Positions 26,594-34,414 of a stretch of 62,880 bases of DNA are shown here, one piece after another. The DNA comes from CAZDBA01 sp964503615 (GTDB lineage Bacteria > Planctomycetota > Planctomycetia > Pirellulales > Pirellulaceae), in contig CAZDBA010000005.1 in NCBI GenBank assembly GCA_964503615.1, positions 1 through 62,880 of the forward strand. Reading direction: 5' to 3'. The notes below the pieces were generated by a model, which saw nothing but the letters and a program-made list of their open reading frames with translations, searched no databases and was not told where the DNA came from. The position numbers were made by a program, and so were the translations under genes. The number at the start of each line of letters is the position of its first letter. The first letter of the stretch is position 1.

Positions 26594-27646
26594 CTAGTTC
26601 TTTTTTTCGTTTCCAAACGAAGCAACTGCGGTTGTGATTCCAAATCCCAGTGCTGCCAGTGCCAATGAGCCGAATACTTGCCCGACGTTGGGGTAAAAGA
26701 ACTCGTTAGGCCAATCATCTGATTCGATCTCTTCCAGCGATTCCGCCGTTACGATCTCGCCTTTGAAGTGATCACCGACTTTGGGCTGGACCGCTTGTTG
26801 AAAGGGTGCCAAGCCAAAAGTAGATCCGACCAACAGTCCCAGCAGAATACCTAATGTCGCTTTCTCAAATCGCTTGAGCAACCATTGTAAAAGGTTTCCC
26901 ACAACAACGATGCCCGCAACCACGCCCAGTCCAACAGGAAGCACGACACTGAGGGCAGGTTCCATGATTTGACCAACATCGCGGGCTTTTAGTGCATCTT
27001 TGAATCGCTCGACACCTGCCAAAATCGGAACGTATTGTCCCATCAGCAGCAAGAGATAACCTCCGGAAAGCCCGGGAAGGATCATCGCGCTGGCGCCTGC
27101 CAGCCCGGCGAGAAATAACATAACGAAATTGGAACCGCCGCTGCCCACGTAGCCGTAAGCTTGTAAAACTGCCAAACCTACCATGGCCAGAAAGCCGATG
27201 ATGGCGGAAACGATCAAAGAGGTAGATGCTGGTCTTGCAAGTTTCCAAACGATCGGAACCCCGCCCAAAGTCAAACCGATGAACAGGCTGTACATAATCC
27301 AACGCTGTTCAACCACGAGATCTTTTAACACGCCAGCCAATAGAATAATTGCGATCAAAGCGGCGACGACGACGGAACCGAGGCACAACAACGATCGAAA
27401 GCGAAACCGAAATCGCGTTACATCAGCAATCGATTCAATGAATCGCGGATAGATTCCAGCAGCAAGGAGCATAGTCCCACCACTTATTCCTGGAACCAAA
27501 TTTGCTAGCCCCATAAGGATTCCGCCAAACAAACCGCGAGTGACCAGGGCGCTGTTCGATAAATCTTGTTCCTGCGAATCTGCTGGCAAGCCCTCAGTCG
27601 GGCTTGGCCTATCGGAGTGGTCTTTTGGTGTTTCTGCTTGGTTCAT
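26594..27646 (-). CDS. DUF368 family polyprenyl-phosphate transporter (PopT-type)
   Basis: DUF368 proteins have been identified as transporters that return undecaprenyl phosphate to the cytoplasmic face for another round of cell-envelope synthesis. The 350-residue protein has many hydrophobic helices and the two inverted-repeat motifs of the family: GLANLVPGISGGTMLLAAGI near the N terminus and LPGLSGGYLLLLMGQYVPIL in the middle. A shared LLGLLVGSTFGLAPF helix follows. The N-terminal 35 residues are polar and cytoplasmic. The gene is next to, but oppositely oriented from, the polysaccharide export locus, whose glycans would use the same lipid carrier. The assignment to the family is firm; substrate is inferred from it. 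Confidence 0.88.
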   Translation of the reverse strand: MNQAETPKDHSDRPSPTEGLPADSQEQDLSNSALVTRGLFGGILMGLANLVPGISGGTMLLAAGIYPRFIESIADVTRFRFRFRSLLCLGSVVVAALIAIILLAGVLKDLVVEQRWIMYSLFIGLTLGGVPIVWKLARPASTSLIVSAIIGFLAMVGLAVLQAYGYVGSGGSNFVMLFLAGLAGASAMILPGLSGGYLLLLMGQYVPILAGVERFKDALKARDVGQIMEPALSVVLPVGLGVVAGIVVVGNLLQWLLKRFEKATLGILLGLLVGSTFGLAPFQQAVQPKVGDHFKGEIVTAESLEEIESDDWPNEFFYPNVGQVFGSLALAALGFGITTAVASFGNEKKN

Positions 27647-27739
27647 AAAGAGAAATTTGAGTTGGGGACTGTGAAACAGGAAACGAAGTAAGGGCGAAAC
27701 TGAACCTTTAACCCTAAATCACTTTCGGTTTTTTGGAAT

Positions 27740-27758
27740 GAATCAACGAGTTTGATTC
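27740..27758. promoter_or_regulatory. 7-bp inverted repeat between popT-like gene and ispE
   Basis: Perfect inverted repeat GAATCAA-N5-TTGATTC in the 245-base divergent region, 94 bases before the popT-like start and 134 before ispE. The symmetric shape is operator-like; no T-run follows on either strand. Confidence 0.3.
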
Positions 27759-27891
27759 GGTTTGGTATCGCCAGCAAGCCCGAACCTGTCTGGATTTAGG
27801 AAAAATGCTTGCTCATTTATTGGCAAAATCTTTTGTGGTACATGATTGCCGAGTTGGGAAAACAGCTTTAAACTTCACCCCGGAGATTGAC

Positions 27892-28809
27892 ATGAAACCG
27901 CAGCTTGAATTGTTAGCGCCTGCCAAACTTAACCTTTTTTTAGAGCTTAAGTCGAGACGACCAGATGGGTTCCATGAACTGGAAACGGTCATGGCAAGCG
28001 TTAATCTGTACGATCGACTTGCTTTTTCGGTCCGAGAAGATCGCTCAATACGGTTGTCTTCAGAGGAGCGTTTGCCTGGCGAACTGCCTCCTGCAAAAGA
28101 CAATCTTGTAACAAAAGCGCTGGTATCTTTACAGCAGCGATTCGCAATTTCTTCTGGCATGGACGTTCGACTGACCAAACGGATTCCCTCTCAGGCTGGA
28201 TTGGGGGGAGCTTCGAGTGATGCGGCGACTGCACTGGTTGCGGGTATTAAGCTTTGGGGAATTAATGCTTCTTTTAATGAACTCTCTGGTATCGCCGCAG
28301 AGCTTGGCAGCGACGTTCCTTTCTTTTTGCATGGTGGGATCGCGCTATGTACGGGGCGAGGCGAAATCGTTCAGCCAATAGAATCGTTATTGCCCTATCC
28401 TGTTCTAATAGCCAAACCCCCTACTGGACTATCAACACCCGAAGTTTTCAGACATTGCGAAGTTCCGCAAAAGAAAATGACGAGTGATTTCTTGTTGGAC
28501 GCGATTGCACGTCGAGATACCCGTTTACTTAAACGAAGTATGTTAAACCGACTGCAACCCGCTGCTAAGAAAATTACGGACTGGGTTGAACGAATTGCTC
28601 AGGCTTTTGACCAACTCAATTGTGTTTCTCATCAATTGAGCGGTAGTGGCTCATGTTACTTTGGGCTGTTCAACACTTGGAAGTTACTTCGAAATGCATC
28701 TGCGAGGTTACTTCAACGACTGCCTGACCTTACGTTATACTCGTGTAAAGCGGTCGGCCCCTTATTGCACAATTCTAAGTTCCTTGAGAGTACACTCGCT
28801 CGCGATTGA
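27892..28809 (+). CDS. ispE: 4-diphosphocytidyl-2-C-methyl-D-erythritol kinase
   Basis: IspE phosphorylates CDP-methylerythritol in the non-mevalonate isoprenoid pathway. The 305 residues show the GHMP kinase layout: LAPAKLNLFLELKSRRPDGFHELETVM at the start (shown in part), the ATP loop IPSQAGLGGASSDAATAL near residue 100, GSDVPFFLHGG with the catalytic Asp, and LSGSGSCYFGLF in the last third. ATG at 27892 is the start at the homology boundary; an upstream frame without homology is ignored. SpoVG follows 15 bases after the stop. IspD of the same pathway is at 46.5 kb in this window. Confidence 0.95.
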   Translation: MKPQLELLAPAKLNLFLELKSRRPDGFHELETVMASVNLYDRLAFSVREDRSIRLSSEERLPGELPPAKDNLVTKALVSLQQRFAISSGMDVRLTKRIPSQAGLGGASSDAATALVAGIKLWGINASFNELSGIAAELGSDVPFFLHGGIALCTGRGEIVQPIESLLPYPVLIAKPPTGLSTPEVFRHCEVPQKKMTSDFLLDAIARRDTRLLKRSMLNRLQPAAKKITDWVERIAQAFDQLNCVSHQLSGSGSCYFGLFNTWKLLRNASARLLQRLPDLTLYSCKAVGPLLHNSKFLESTLARD

Positions 28810-28824
28810 GCACGGAGACTCGTT

Positions 28825-29367
28825 GTGAAGATAACAGAAGTTCGCATCAAGCTAATGGCAAATGCCGAAGATCGGCTACGCGGATTCTGTAGTATCACGT
28901 TTGATGACTGCTTTGTGGTTCGCGATCTCAAGATCATTTCTGGCAACTCGGGCCCTTTTGTCGCTATGCCAAGCCGAAAGCTGTCAGCACATTGTTCGAA
29001 GTGTGGCTCCAAGAATCATTTAAAAGCCCGCTTTTGCAACAGCTGTGGCGCAAAACAGAAAAGTGGCCAGGTCAACTTTGATGGCGATGGTCGAGCAAAG
29101 CTGTACGCAGACATCGCCCATCCGGTGAATGCAGCTTGCCGTGAGATGATTCAAAATTGCGTGATTGAACAGTACAACCGTGAACTGGAATTGTCCAAGG
29201 ATCCCAGCTATCGGTCGCGGTATGATGATGGCTACGATTCGAAAAATCGCGTTGATTCGAAACAGCCTAGTCCAAATGGGATGCATGTGGCGCCTCAAAA
29301 TTCAGCAGAAGCACCAAGTCCTAACTCGCAACCCGATGAGAACTTTGGTAAAGGAATCATTGACTGA
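28825..29367 (+). CDS. spoVG: SpoVG family protein with inserted zinc ribbon
   Basis: SpoVG is a small DNA/RNA-binding regulator. Residues 1-50 match the family: ITEVRIKLMANAEDRLRGFC, then FVVRDLKIISGNSGPFVAMPS. The family's usual next part, DIAHP(V/I)N, resumes at ADIAHPVNAACREMIQNCV near residue 95. Between them is an insert with Cys57-x2-Cys60 and Cys71-x2-Cys74, a zinc ribbon of a type common in bacterial zinc-ribbon proteins. Typical SpoVG is 84-97 residues; this one is 180 because of the insert and a polar C-terminal tail. The start is GTG at 28825. It lies 15 bases after ispE and is probably co-transcribed with it. Confidence 0.9.
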   Translation: MKITEVRIKLMANAEDRLRGFCSITFDDCFVVRDLKIISGNSGPFVAMPSRKLSAHCSKCGSKNHLKARFCNSCGAKQKSGQVNFDGDGRAKLYADIAHPVNAACREMIQNCVIEQYNRELELSKDPSYRSRYDDGYDSKNRVDSKQPSPNGMHVAPQNSAEAPSPNSQPDENFGKGIID

Positions 29368-29602
29368 TTTGACGTGGGGCAAGCAATCGTAATGTTTTTT
29401 GGTTAACAAAATCGATTTGGATGCTTTCACCCAAGCAAAAGTTTGAGGCAATGTCGAGTTTGTTCTGGCGGTAGTAATCAGTTATTTTGACTTGCTCACT
29501 TGGCCTGATTCGCATCAAGTCCTCATAATTGGCACTTCCCTGAATTCCTTTATCGTTCTGGTCCGGATTACCCGAAAACTTGACCCTTTTGAATCGTCGC
29601 AA
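29357..29602 (-). CDS. Possible small protein in the intergenic region (weak)
   Basis: A frame of 81 codons from TTG at 29602, or 52 codons from ATG at 29515, runs antisense in the gap after spoVG and overlaps its last 11 bases. The composition is protein-like (DYYRQNKLDIASNFCLGESI) but no family or ribosome-binding site was recognised. It could equally be chance. The rest of the 29368-29692 gap shows nothing further. Confidence 0.2.
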   Translation of the reverse strand: MRRFKRVKFSGNPDQNDKGIQGSANYEDLMRIRPSEQVKITDYYRQNKLDIASNFCLGESIQIDFVNQKTLRLLAPRQISQ

Positions 29603-29692
29603 CTATACTTAAAAGTCTGGTTTTTACACGAGTAATAGACGATTTTTTGGGAACAAGGTTAACTCCTTCCCCCTTCCTGTGACAGGTGCAAG

Positions 29693-31063
29693 ATGAGGCG
29701 ATCGGCAATGGCTGCTTTGGCAGTCGCTTTTACAATTTCGGGACTTATGTCTGGCGTTAGTTGCCAGGTCTATGGGCAAGAAGATCCGTCCAAGGTTAAA
29801 CCTTTGGCCGAAGGTGTGCTCAAGGTGATCCCAGTTGAGCTGAATCCTCGGGATAGCTTCTCGACTCCAATGGCGTTACCCGGCTTGGAAGTAGAAGGGT
29901 ACGAGTTAAATTTTTCGGCACAGAAAGATTCGCTGCTGAATTCGACTCGGCAAGTCGTTTTTTACCGTGACGTCTGGCAGTACGAGTTTGCTTTCACCGG
30001 GCTGCGGCAAAAATCACTCACGCTCCGCTACCCCGATGGAACACTCCAACAAAAAAACATCTGGTACCTCGTATGGCGAGTTCGCGATTTTAATAATGTC
30101 CTTTCCTATACTGAAGAGACAGACGAATTCGGTCATACCCAAAAGGTGTTGGAAAGAGATTCTGTCCGACTACCAGTCCTGAGTGGTGAAGACTCACGTC
30201 AACCAGGCCCTGCATCCAGAAAGAAATTGGACAAAAAATTCCTTCCAAGTTTTTCACTGGAGGGTTATGTAAAGGAAAGTATCGCTTCTGATTATCGTCC
30301 GGTTCGTTACCGAGATATCAACTCGCCTACGCTGGCAAGATATATTCAGTCGTTCGAAGATCCGAATCTGAAATTGCACACCAAGTTGGAAATGTCCCAA
30401 ATCGAAATCCCGTTGGCGGAATCAGAAACCGATCCGGGCGTCTGGGGAGTTGCCATATGGGAAGACGTCGATCCTCGAATCGATTACGCCTCGGTCTACG
30501 TCAATGGGATGACCAATGCCTATCGAATTCAAAACAACGATGGCGAGATTGGATTTAAGTACAAGACTTTGCAACTGAATTTTTGGCGACCGGGTGACCG
30601 AGTTGGCCAGGATCGTGATGATGTGGATTACGGAATTCCACTTGTTGATCAGCCTGCCGAGCAAGTCGAAATTTGCCGATTCTACAACTTGCCAAACCCT
30701 TTGTTGCGTGGATATGAGATCAATCCGCAGGACAACCGAAACGTCCTAAAGGCCGAGTTGGATGGTCAGGTAGAATTAGAGACATTTACATCCCCGCTGG
30801 TCACAGAATTGGATTCTGGCAAGATTCCCAGTATTGTCCTGAAGGAATTTGCCAAGGCTGGCATCAATCTGGACGGAAACGTAGCTTTGAATATGAAAAA
30901 CGGGCCAAATGGCCAAGTCCCCGCCGGAATTCGCGGCGAAAGGTGGACTTTCAGTTCTGGCGGTAAAGACTACTTTTTGCTTTATGAGCCTCAATTCTGG
31001 CGCAAGAGAGGCGATGGAATCCAATTCATCAAGAGCCTTGACCATTTCTGGATCTACCGTTAA
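29693..31063 (+). CDS. Secreted hypothetical protein upstream of rpmA
   Basis: Unrecognised, 456 residues. A signal peptide is clear (MAALAVAFTISGLMSGVSC); a Cys is followed by QVYGQ, and the cleavage site is probably after a later Gln/Ala rather than a lipobox. The mature protein is rich in Asp, Tyr, Trp and Arg, with mixed strand-like stretches such as QVVFYRDVWQYEFAFTGL and WYLVWRVRDF, and no catalytic motif that I can name. The ATG at 29693 begins the signal peptide. It ends 47 bases before rpmA on the same strand, an unusual neighbour for a ribosomal gene. A periplasmic location is inferred. Confidence 0.75.
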   Translation: MRRSAMAALAVAFTISGLMSGVSCQVYGQEDPSKVKPLAEGVLKVIPVELNPRDSFSTPMALPGLEVEGYELNFSAQKDSLLNSTRQVVFYRDVWQYEFAFTGLRQKSLTLRYPDGTLQQKNIWYLVWRVRDFNNVLSYTEETDEFGHTQKVLERDSVRLPVLSGEDSRQPGPASRKKLDKKFLPSFSLEGYVKESIASDYRPVRYRDINSPTLARYIQSFEDPNLKLHTKLEMSQIEIPLAESETDPGVWGVAIWEDVDPRIDYASVYVNGMTNAYRIQNNDGEIGFKYKTLQLNFWRPGDRVGQDRDDVDYGIPLVDQPAEQVEICRFYNLPNPLLRGYEINPQDNRNVLKAELDGQVELETFTSPLVTELDSGKIPSIVLKEFAKAGINLDGNVALNMKNGPNGQVPAGIRGERWTFSSGGKDYFLLYEPQFWRKRGDGIQFIKSLDHFWIYR

Positions 31064-31110
31064 CATTCCTGATCAAATTCGCAGAAATTAAGTAGTTTGA
31101 GGTATTTCAA

Positions 31111-31362
31111 ATGGCCCATAAGAAAGGTCAAGGTTCCAGCCGTAACGGTCGCGATTCGAACGCGCAACGTCGTGGAGTCAAAAAGTTTGGCGGCGAAAAG
31201 GTAATCGCTGGTAACATCTTGATTCGTCAGGTCGGAAACAAATTTCACCCCGGCAAAGGTGTTGGGCAAGGAAAAGACTACACCCTGTACGCCTTGGTTG
31301 ATGGTCATGTTATGTTTGATCGCAAAGGCCGTCGCATTAATATCGTTGCCGAAGCCAATTGA
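31111..31362 (+). CDS. rpmA: 50S ribosomal protein L27
   Basis: L27 sits at the peptidyl-transferase centre of the large subunit. The 83 residues match the family throughout: MAHKKGQGSSRNGRDSNAQR, GVKKFGGE, GNILIRQVGNKFHPG, and GKDYTLYALVDGHVMF. Its N terminus is directly MAHKK, with no cleavable extension as in Firmicutes. L21 (rplU), the usual upstream partner, is not next to it; instead a secreted hypothetical gene precedes. A strong terminator lies 28 bases after the stop, and obgE follows. Confidence 0.98.
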   Translation: MAHKKGQGSSRNGRDSNAQRRGVKKFGGEKVIAGNILIRQVGNKFHPGKGVGQGKDYTLYALVDGHVMFDRKGRRINIVAEAN

Positions 31363-31390
31363 CCTTAACCGTCAAAAGTAAAACACTTGA

Positions 31391-31423
31391 GGATGTCGCC
31401 TGATCAGGTGGCATCCTTTTTTT
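31391..31423 (+). terminator. Strong Rho-independent terminator after rpmA
   Basis: A near-perfect palindrome from 31391 to 31416 (GGATGTCGCC, then GGTGGCATCC) folds into a stem of about 10-11 base pairs with two G-U pairs and a small loop. A run of seven T follows directly. It separates rpmA from obgE, which usually share an operon. Confidence 0.85.
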
Positions 31424-31496
31424 GTTGGTTCACATTTTCTGATTGCTTCCGCTCTCAATCTTGGTTGCTTCCACTCCCGTTTACAAAGCCCAAACA

Positions 31497-32504
31497 ATGT
31501 TTGTTGATCGAGTTCAAATCGAAGCCAACGCCGGAAATGGCGGCAATGGCTGCATGAGCTTTCGCCGTGAGCGCTACGTCGCCAAGGGTGGACCGGATGG
31601 CGGTAATGGCGGTGCCGGCGGCGACATTTTGATCGTGGCACGACAAGGAGTAAACAGTTTGGTCGCGTTGTCGCATCGAAAGCACTGGCGAGCGGAACGC
31701 GGGGTCCACGGACAAGGAGCCAACAAGCACGGAAAAAAGGGAAGCGATCAAGTTATTGAGGTCCCCGTTGGTACAATAGTGATCGATGCCGAAAACGACT
31801 TTGTAATCAAAGATCTTACTGTAGAAGGCGAATCGGTTGTCGCAGCCCGCGGCGGCAAGGGCGGCAAGGGGAATGCGACGTTCAAGTCTTCGACCAACCA
31901 GGCACCACGCGAATGGACGCCAGGTGACGAAGGTGAATCGAAGCTGTTGATATTGGAACTCAAGGTCATAGCCGATGTCGGTTTGATCGGGATGCCCAAC
32001 GCCGGAAAAAGCACACTGCTCAGCCGGTTGTCTCGTGCCCGCCCGGAGATCGCCAACTACCCCTTTACGACCAAGTACCCAAACCTCGGCCAAGTTCAGG
32101 TCGATCGCGATCGCTCGTTTATCTTGGCCGATATCCCCGGTCTGATCGAAGGCGCTCACGAAGGTGTCGGGCTTGGCCACGATTTTTTGAAACATATCGA
32201 GCGATCCGGGATTCTGGTCCATTTAATTGAACCGATGCCGATGGATCAAACCGATCCCCTGCAGAATTACCGGGCGATCCGAAACGAGTTGGAAAAATTC
32301 AATACCCAGCTTGGCAAGCGAATCGAGATTGTTGTGGTTACCAAGGCGGAATTGCCCGGTGCCGCAGAAGTTCGCGATCTGTTGGCTACCGAAACCGACA
32401 AACCTGTTTTTCTCATTTCTTCGGTTACAGGCGAGGGACTGGTCGAGTTGACTCGAGCGATCGTTCAAGAACTGGATTCCGTAGCTGCCGCAGACAATGC
32501 ATGA
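31497..32504 (+). CDS. obgE: GTPase Obg
   Basis: Obg GTPases assist 50S assembly and stress responses. The 335 residues start with the glycine-rich Obg domain (DRVQIEANAGNGGNGCMSF), followed by the G domain: G1 GMPNAGKST, switch region TTKYPNLG, G3 DIPGLIEGA, G4 TKAE and G5 SSVTGEG. G4 is normally NKxD or TKxD, so the last aspartate is glutamate here. ATG at 31497 is chosen because it begins the conserved MFVDRV; an upstream frame shows no homology. The short C-terminal extension found in some Obg is absent. CoaX follows 12 bases after the stop. Confidence 0.96.
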   Translation: MFVDRVQIEANAGNGGNGCMSFRRERYVAKGGPDGGNGGAGGDILIVARQGVNSLVALSHRKHWRAERGVHGQGANKHGKKGSDQVIEVPVGTIVIDAENDFVIKDLTVEGESVVAARGGKGGKGNATFKSSTNQAPREWTPGDEGESKLLILELKVIADVGLIGMPNAGKSTLLSRLSRARPEIANYPFTTKYPNLGQVQVDRDRSFILADIPGLIEGAHEGVGLGHDFLKHIERSGILVHLIEPMPMDQTDPLQNYRAIRNELEKFNTQLGKRIEIVVVTKAELPGAAEVRDLLATETDKPVFLISSVTGEGLVELTRAIVQELDSVAAADNA

Positions 32505-32516
32505 GTGGTATTCTTG

Positions 32517-33272
32517 ATGAGCAATTTGAATCGCCAGCTTATCGTAGTCGACATCGGTAATTCCTCGATCAAGGTGGGCGTGCCTGCCGAGGCAAAAAGT
32601 TGGAAGTTGAATTGGTCCGGACAGATCGACCAGCTACCCGTGGACAGCTTGCCTGGCAGTTCGTCCGATTGGTGGATCTGCAGCGTAAACCAGACGAAGC
32701 TCAAAAGCTTAAAATCATGGCTGAAAACGAACCGTCCCGCAGATACGGTGCAGATCGTTGATCATGCACACATCTCGATCGCAGTCGAGGTCGACTTTCC
32801 ACAACGTGTTGGTATCGATCGACTGGTCGCTGCTCAAATGGCTTCCGTCCAATATCCTGGTCTGGATCTAGTGGTCGTCGATGCAGGAACGGCAGTTACC
32901 ATTGACGCGTTTGCCGATGGCAAGTTTGTAGGGGGGACTATTTCTCCTGGAAGTCAGATCGAGTTCCAATCACTTTTGGAAAAAGCGGATCAATTACCTC
33001 TGATTGAAGGACGAGCATTGCCTGATTCCGTAATTGGAAAGTCGACGGAGGCGGCGATCCAAGCAGGAGTGATGTTGGGCCAAGTTGGCTCGATCACCTA
33101 CTTGGTGTCTGAAATCAACAAGCTTCTTAACACCCCCCAAGTCGTAGTGACAGGCGGTGGCATAATGCCATTGCAAAAGCGACTACCAGACTCCTGGCAC
33201 TATGTTCCGACATTGGTGCTGGACGGTGTTCGTATGATCGCTGTCGACTCGGAACCAAGTTCGCAAGAGTGA
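32517..33272 (+). CDS. coaX: Type III pantothenate kinase
   Basis: CoaX phosphorylates pantothenate, the first step of coenzyme A synthesis. The 251 residues belong to the ASKHA fold: VVDIGNSSIKVGV at the N terminus (phosphate 1), GIDRLVAAQMA, VVDAGTAVTID, GGTISPG in the middle, and VVVTGGG near the C terminus. These are the type III signatures. ATG at 32517 is preferred to GTG at 32505, which would add four residues. It follows obgE by 12 bases and precedes the MnmE-like gene by seven, so the three are probably one transcript. Confidence 0.95.
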   Translation: MSNLNRQLIVVDIGNSSIKVGVPAEAKSWKLNWSGQIDQLPVDSLPGSSSDWWICSVNQTKLKSLKSWLKTNRPADTVQIVDHAHISIAVEVDFPQRVGIDRLVAAQMASVQYPGLDLVVVDAGTAVTIDAFADGKFVGGTISPGSQIEFQSLLEKADQLPLIEGRALPDSVIGKSTEAAIQAGVMLGQVGSITYLVSEINKLLNTPQVVVTGGGIMPLQKRLPDSWHYVPTLVLDGVRMIAVDSEPSSQE

Positions 33273-33279
33273 AAACGGA

Positions 33280-34413
33280 ATGGACTCTCAAAAAACGTTT
33301 TACCTTCTGACACCCGCCGGACGCAGCGCGGTTGCAACGACCAGGATTTGTTCCGGCGAATTGCAGGAAGATCTGGCAAAACTGTTTTTGACGCAATCGG
33401 GCCGACCTGTAAATTTGAAACTGCGCAAACCGCAGTTTGGATTTTGGAGATACACCTCCGGAAACCGAGAGGGCTTGGTCACCTGCCTGCTGGACCAAAA
33501 TACTGCCGAAATTCATAGCCATGGAGGGGAACTCGCTCCTCAGTTGATCGCACAATCTCTGCTCGCAATTGGATATTCTCAGTCGACTCAGGAGCGGAAC
33601 CTGCATCAAGATTCGAATGGGCATGTTTGGCGGTCCGAAGTCCAACTCGCTTTAAGCAACGCGGCTACGCGAAAGACCGCTTTGGCGTTGCTGGAGTTGT
33701 CAAATTGCGTAGCTGAAAAGCTCGAAGAGCTCGGCAAACTGATCACCACCGATCGTTCAGCCGCGGTTGCTTGTCTTCAACGAGCGCTTTCGTTTCGTGA
33801 ATTTGGTTTGCGCCTGACCAGTTGTTGGTCGATCGTTATCTGTGGACAACCGAATGTTGGCAAAAGTAGCCTGATCAATACGGTTTCTGGCTTTGCTCGC
33901 GCGATCGTACATGATTCGCCAGGGACCACGCGAGATGTCGTAGCGGAAGTCACCGCGTTTCAGGGATGGCCGGTCGAGCTGAAAGACACCGCAGGGATTC
34001 GATTTACCGATGAGAAGATCGAAAGCGAGGGAGTTCGACGGGCTCGGGAGGAGTTTCAAAAGGCTGATTTGAAAATCGGTATGTTCGATGGTTCGCAACC
34101 CTGGTCCGATGGCGATCAGCAGCTTTTGGACGAGCTAAATCCGGATGTTATTGTTCACAACAAATCGGACCAAAGGGCCACAGAGGCCAAAGGCTCAAAT
34201 CGCCCTGAGGGTGTCTGGATTTCAGCGTTAACCGGCGAGGGAGTCGCAGAGTTGATCGACTCACTCATCACTCAGCGTGTTGGCCAGATTCCCCGTTCGG
34301 AGCTTTTCCCCATCAACTCTGCCCAAGTCAGCCGAATGGAAAGAGCATTGCAGGCTTTGGAGAAAAAAAACGCGAGCGATGAGGTTGTTTTGCGAGCTTT
34401 GTTGGGCGGTTGA
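33280..34413 (+). CDS. MnmE-like GTPase lacking the C-terminal part
   Basis: MnmE works with MnmG to modify U34 of some tRNAs. The 377-residue protein has a degenerate tetrahydrofolate-binding N domain (FYLLTPAGRSAVATTRICSG), a short helical middle, and a complete G domain: GQPNVGKSSLINT near residue 188, SPGTTRD, DTAGI, HNKSD and SALTGEG. The MnmE potassium-loop asparagine is retained. The final part is only about 37 residues and ends ALLGG, without the CxGK sequence that carries the essential cysteine. Typical MnmE is about 450 residues. It is therefore either a divergent paralogue or a functionally changed MnmE. It is convergent with the DUF58 gene, one base apart. Confidence 0.82.
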   Translation: MDSQKTFYLLTPAGRSAVATTRICSGELQEDLAKLFLTQSGRPVNLKLRKPQFGFWRYTSGNREGLVTCLLDQNTAEIHSHGGELAPQLIAQSLLAIGYSQSTQERNLHQDSNGHVWRSEVQLALSNAATRKTALALLELSNCVAEKLEELGKLITTDRSAAVACLQRALSFREFGLRLTSCWSIVICGQPNVGKSSLINTVSGFARAIVHDSPGTTRDVVAEVTAFQGWPVELKDTAGIRFTDEKIESEGVRRAREEFQKADLKIGMFDGSQPWSDGDQQLLDELNPDVIVHNKSDQRATEAKGSNRPEGVWISALTGEGVAELIDSLITQRVGQIPRSELFPINSAQVSRMERALQALEKKNASDEVVLRALLGG

Positions 34414-34414
34414 C

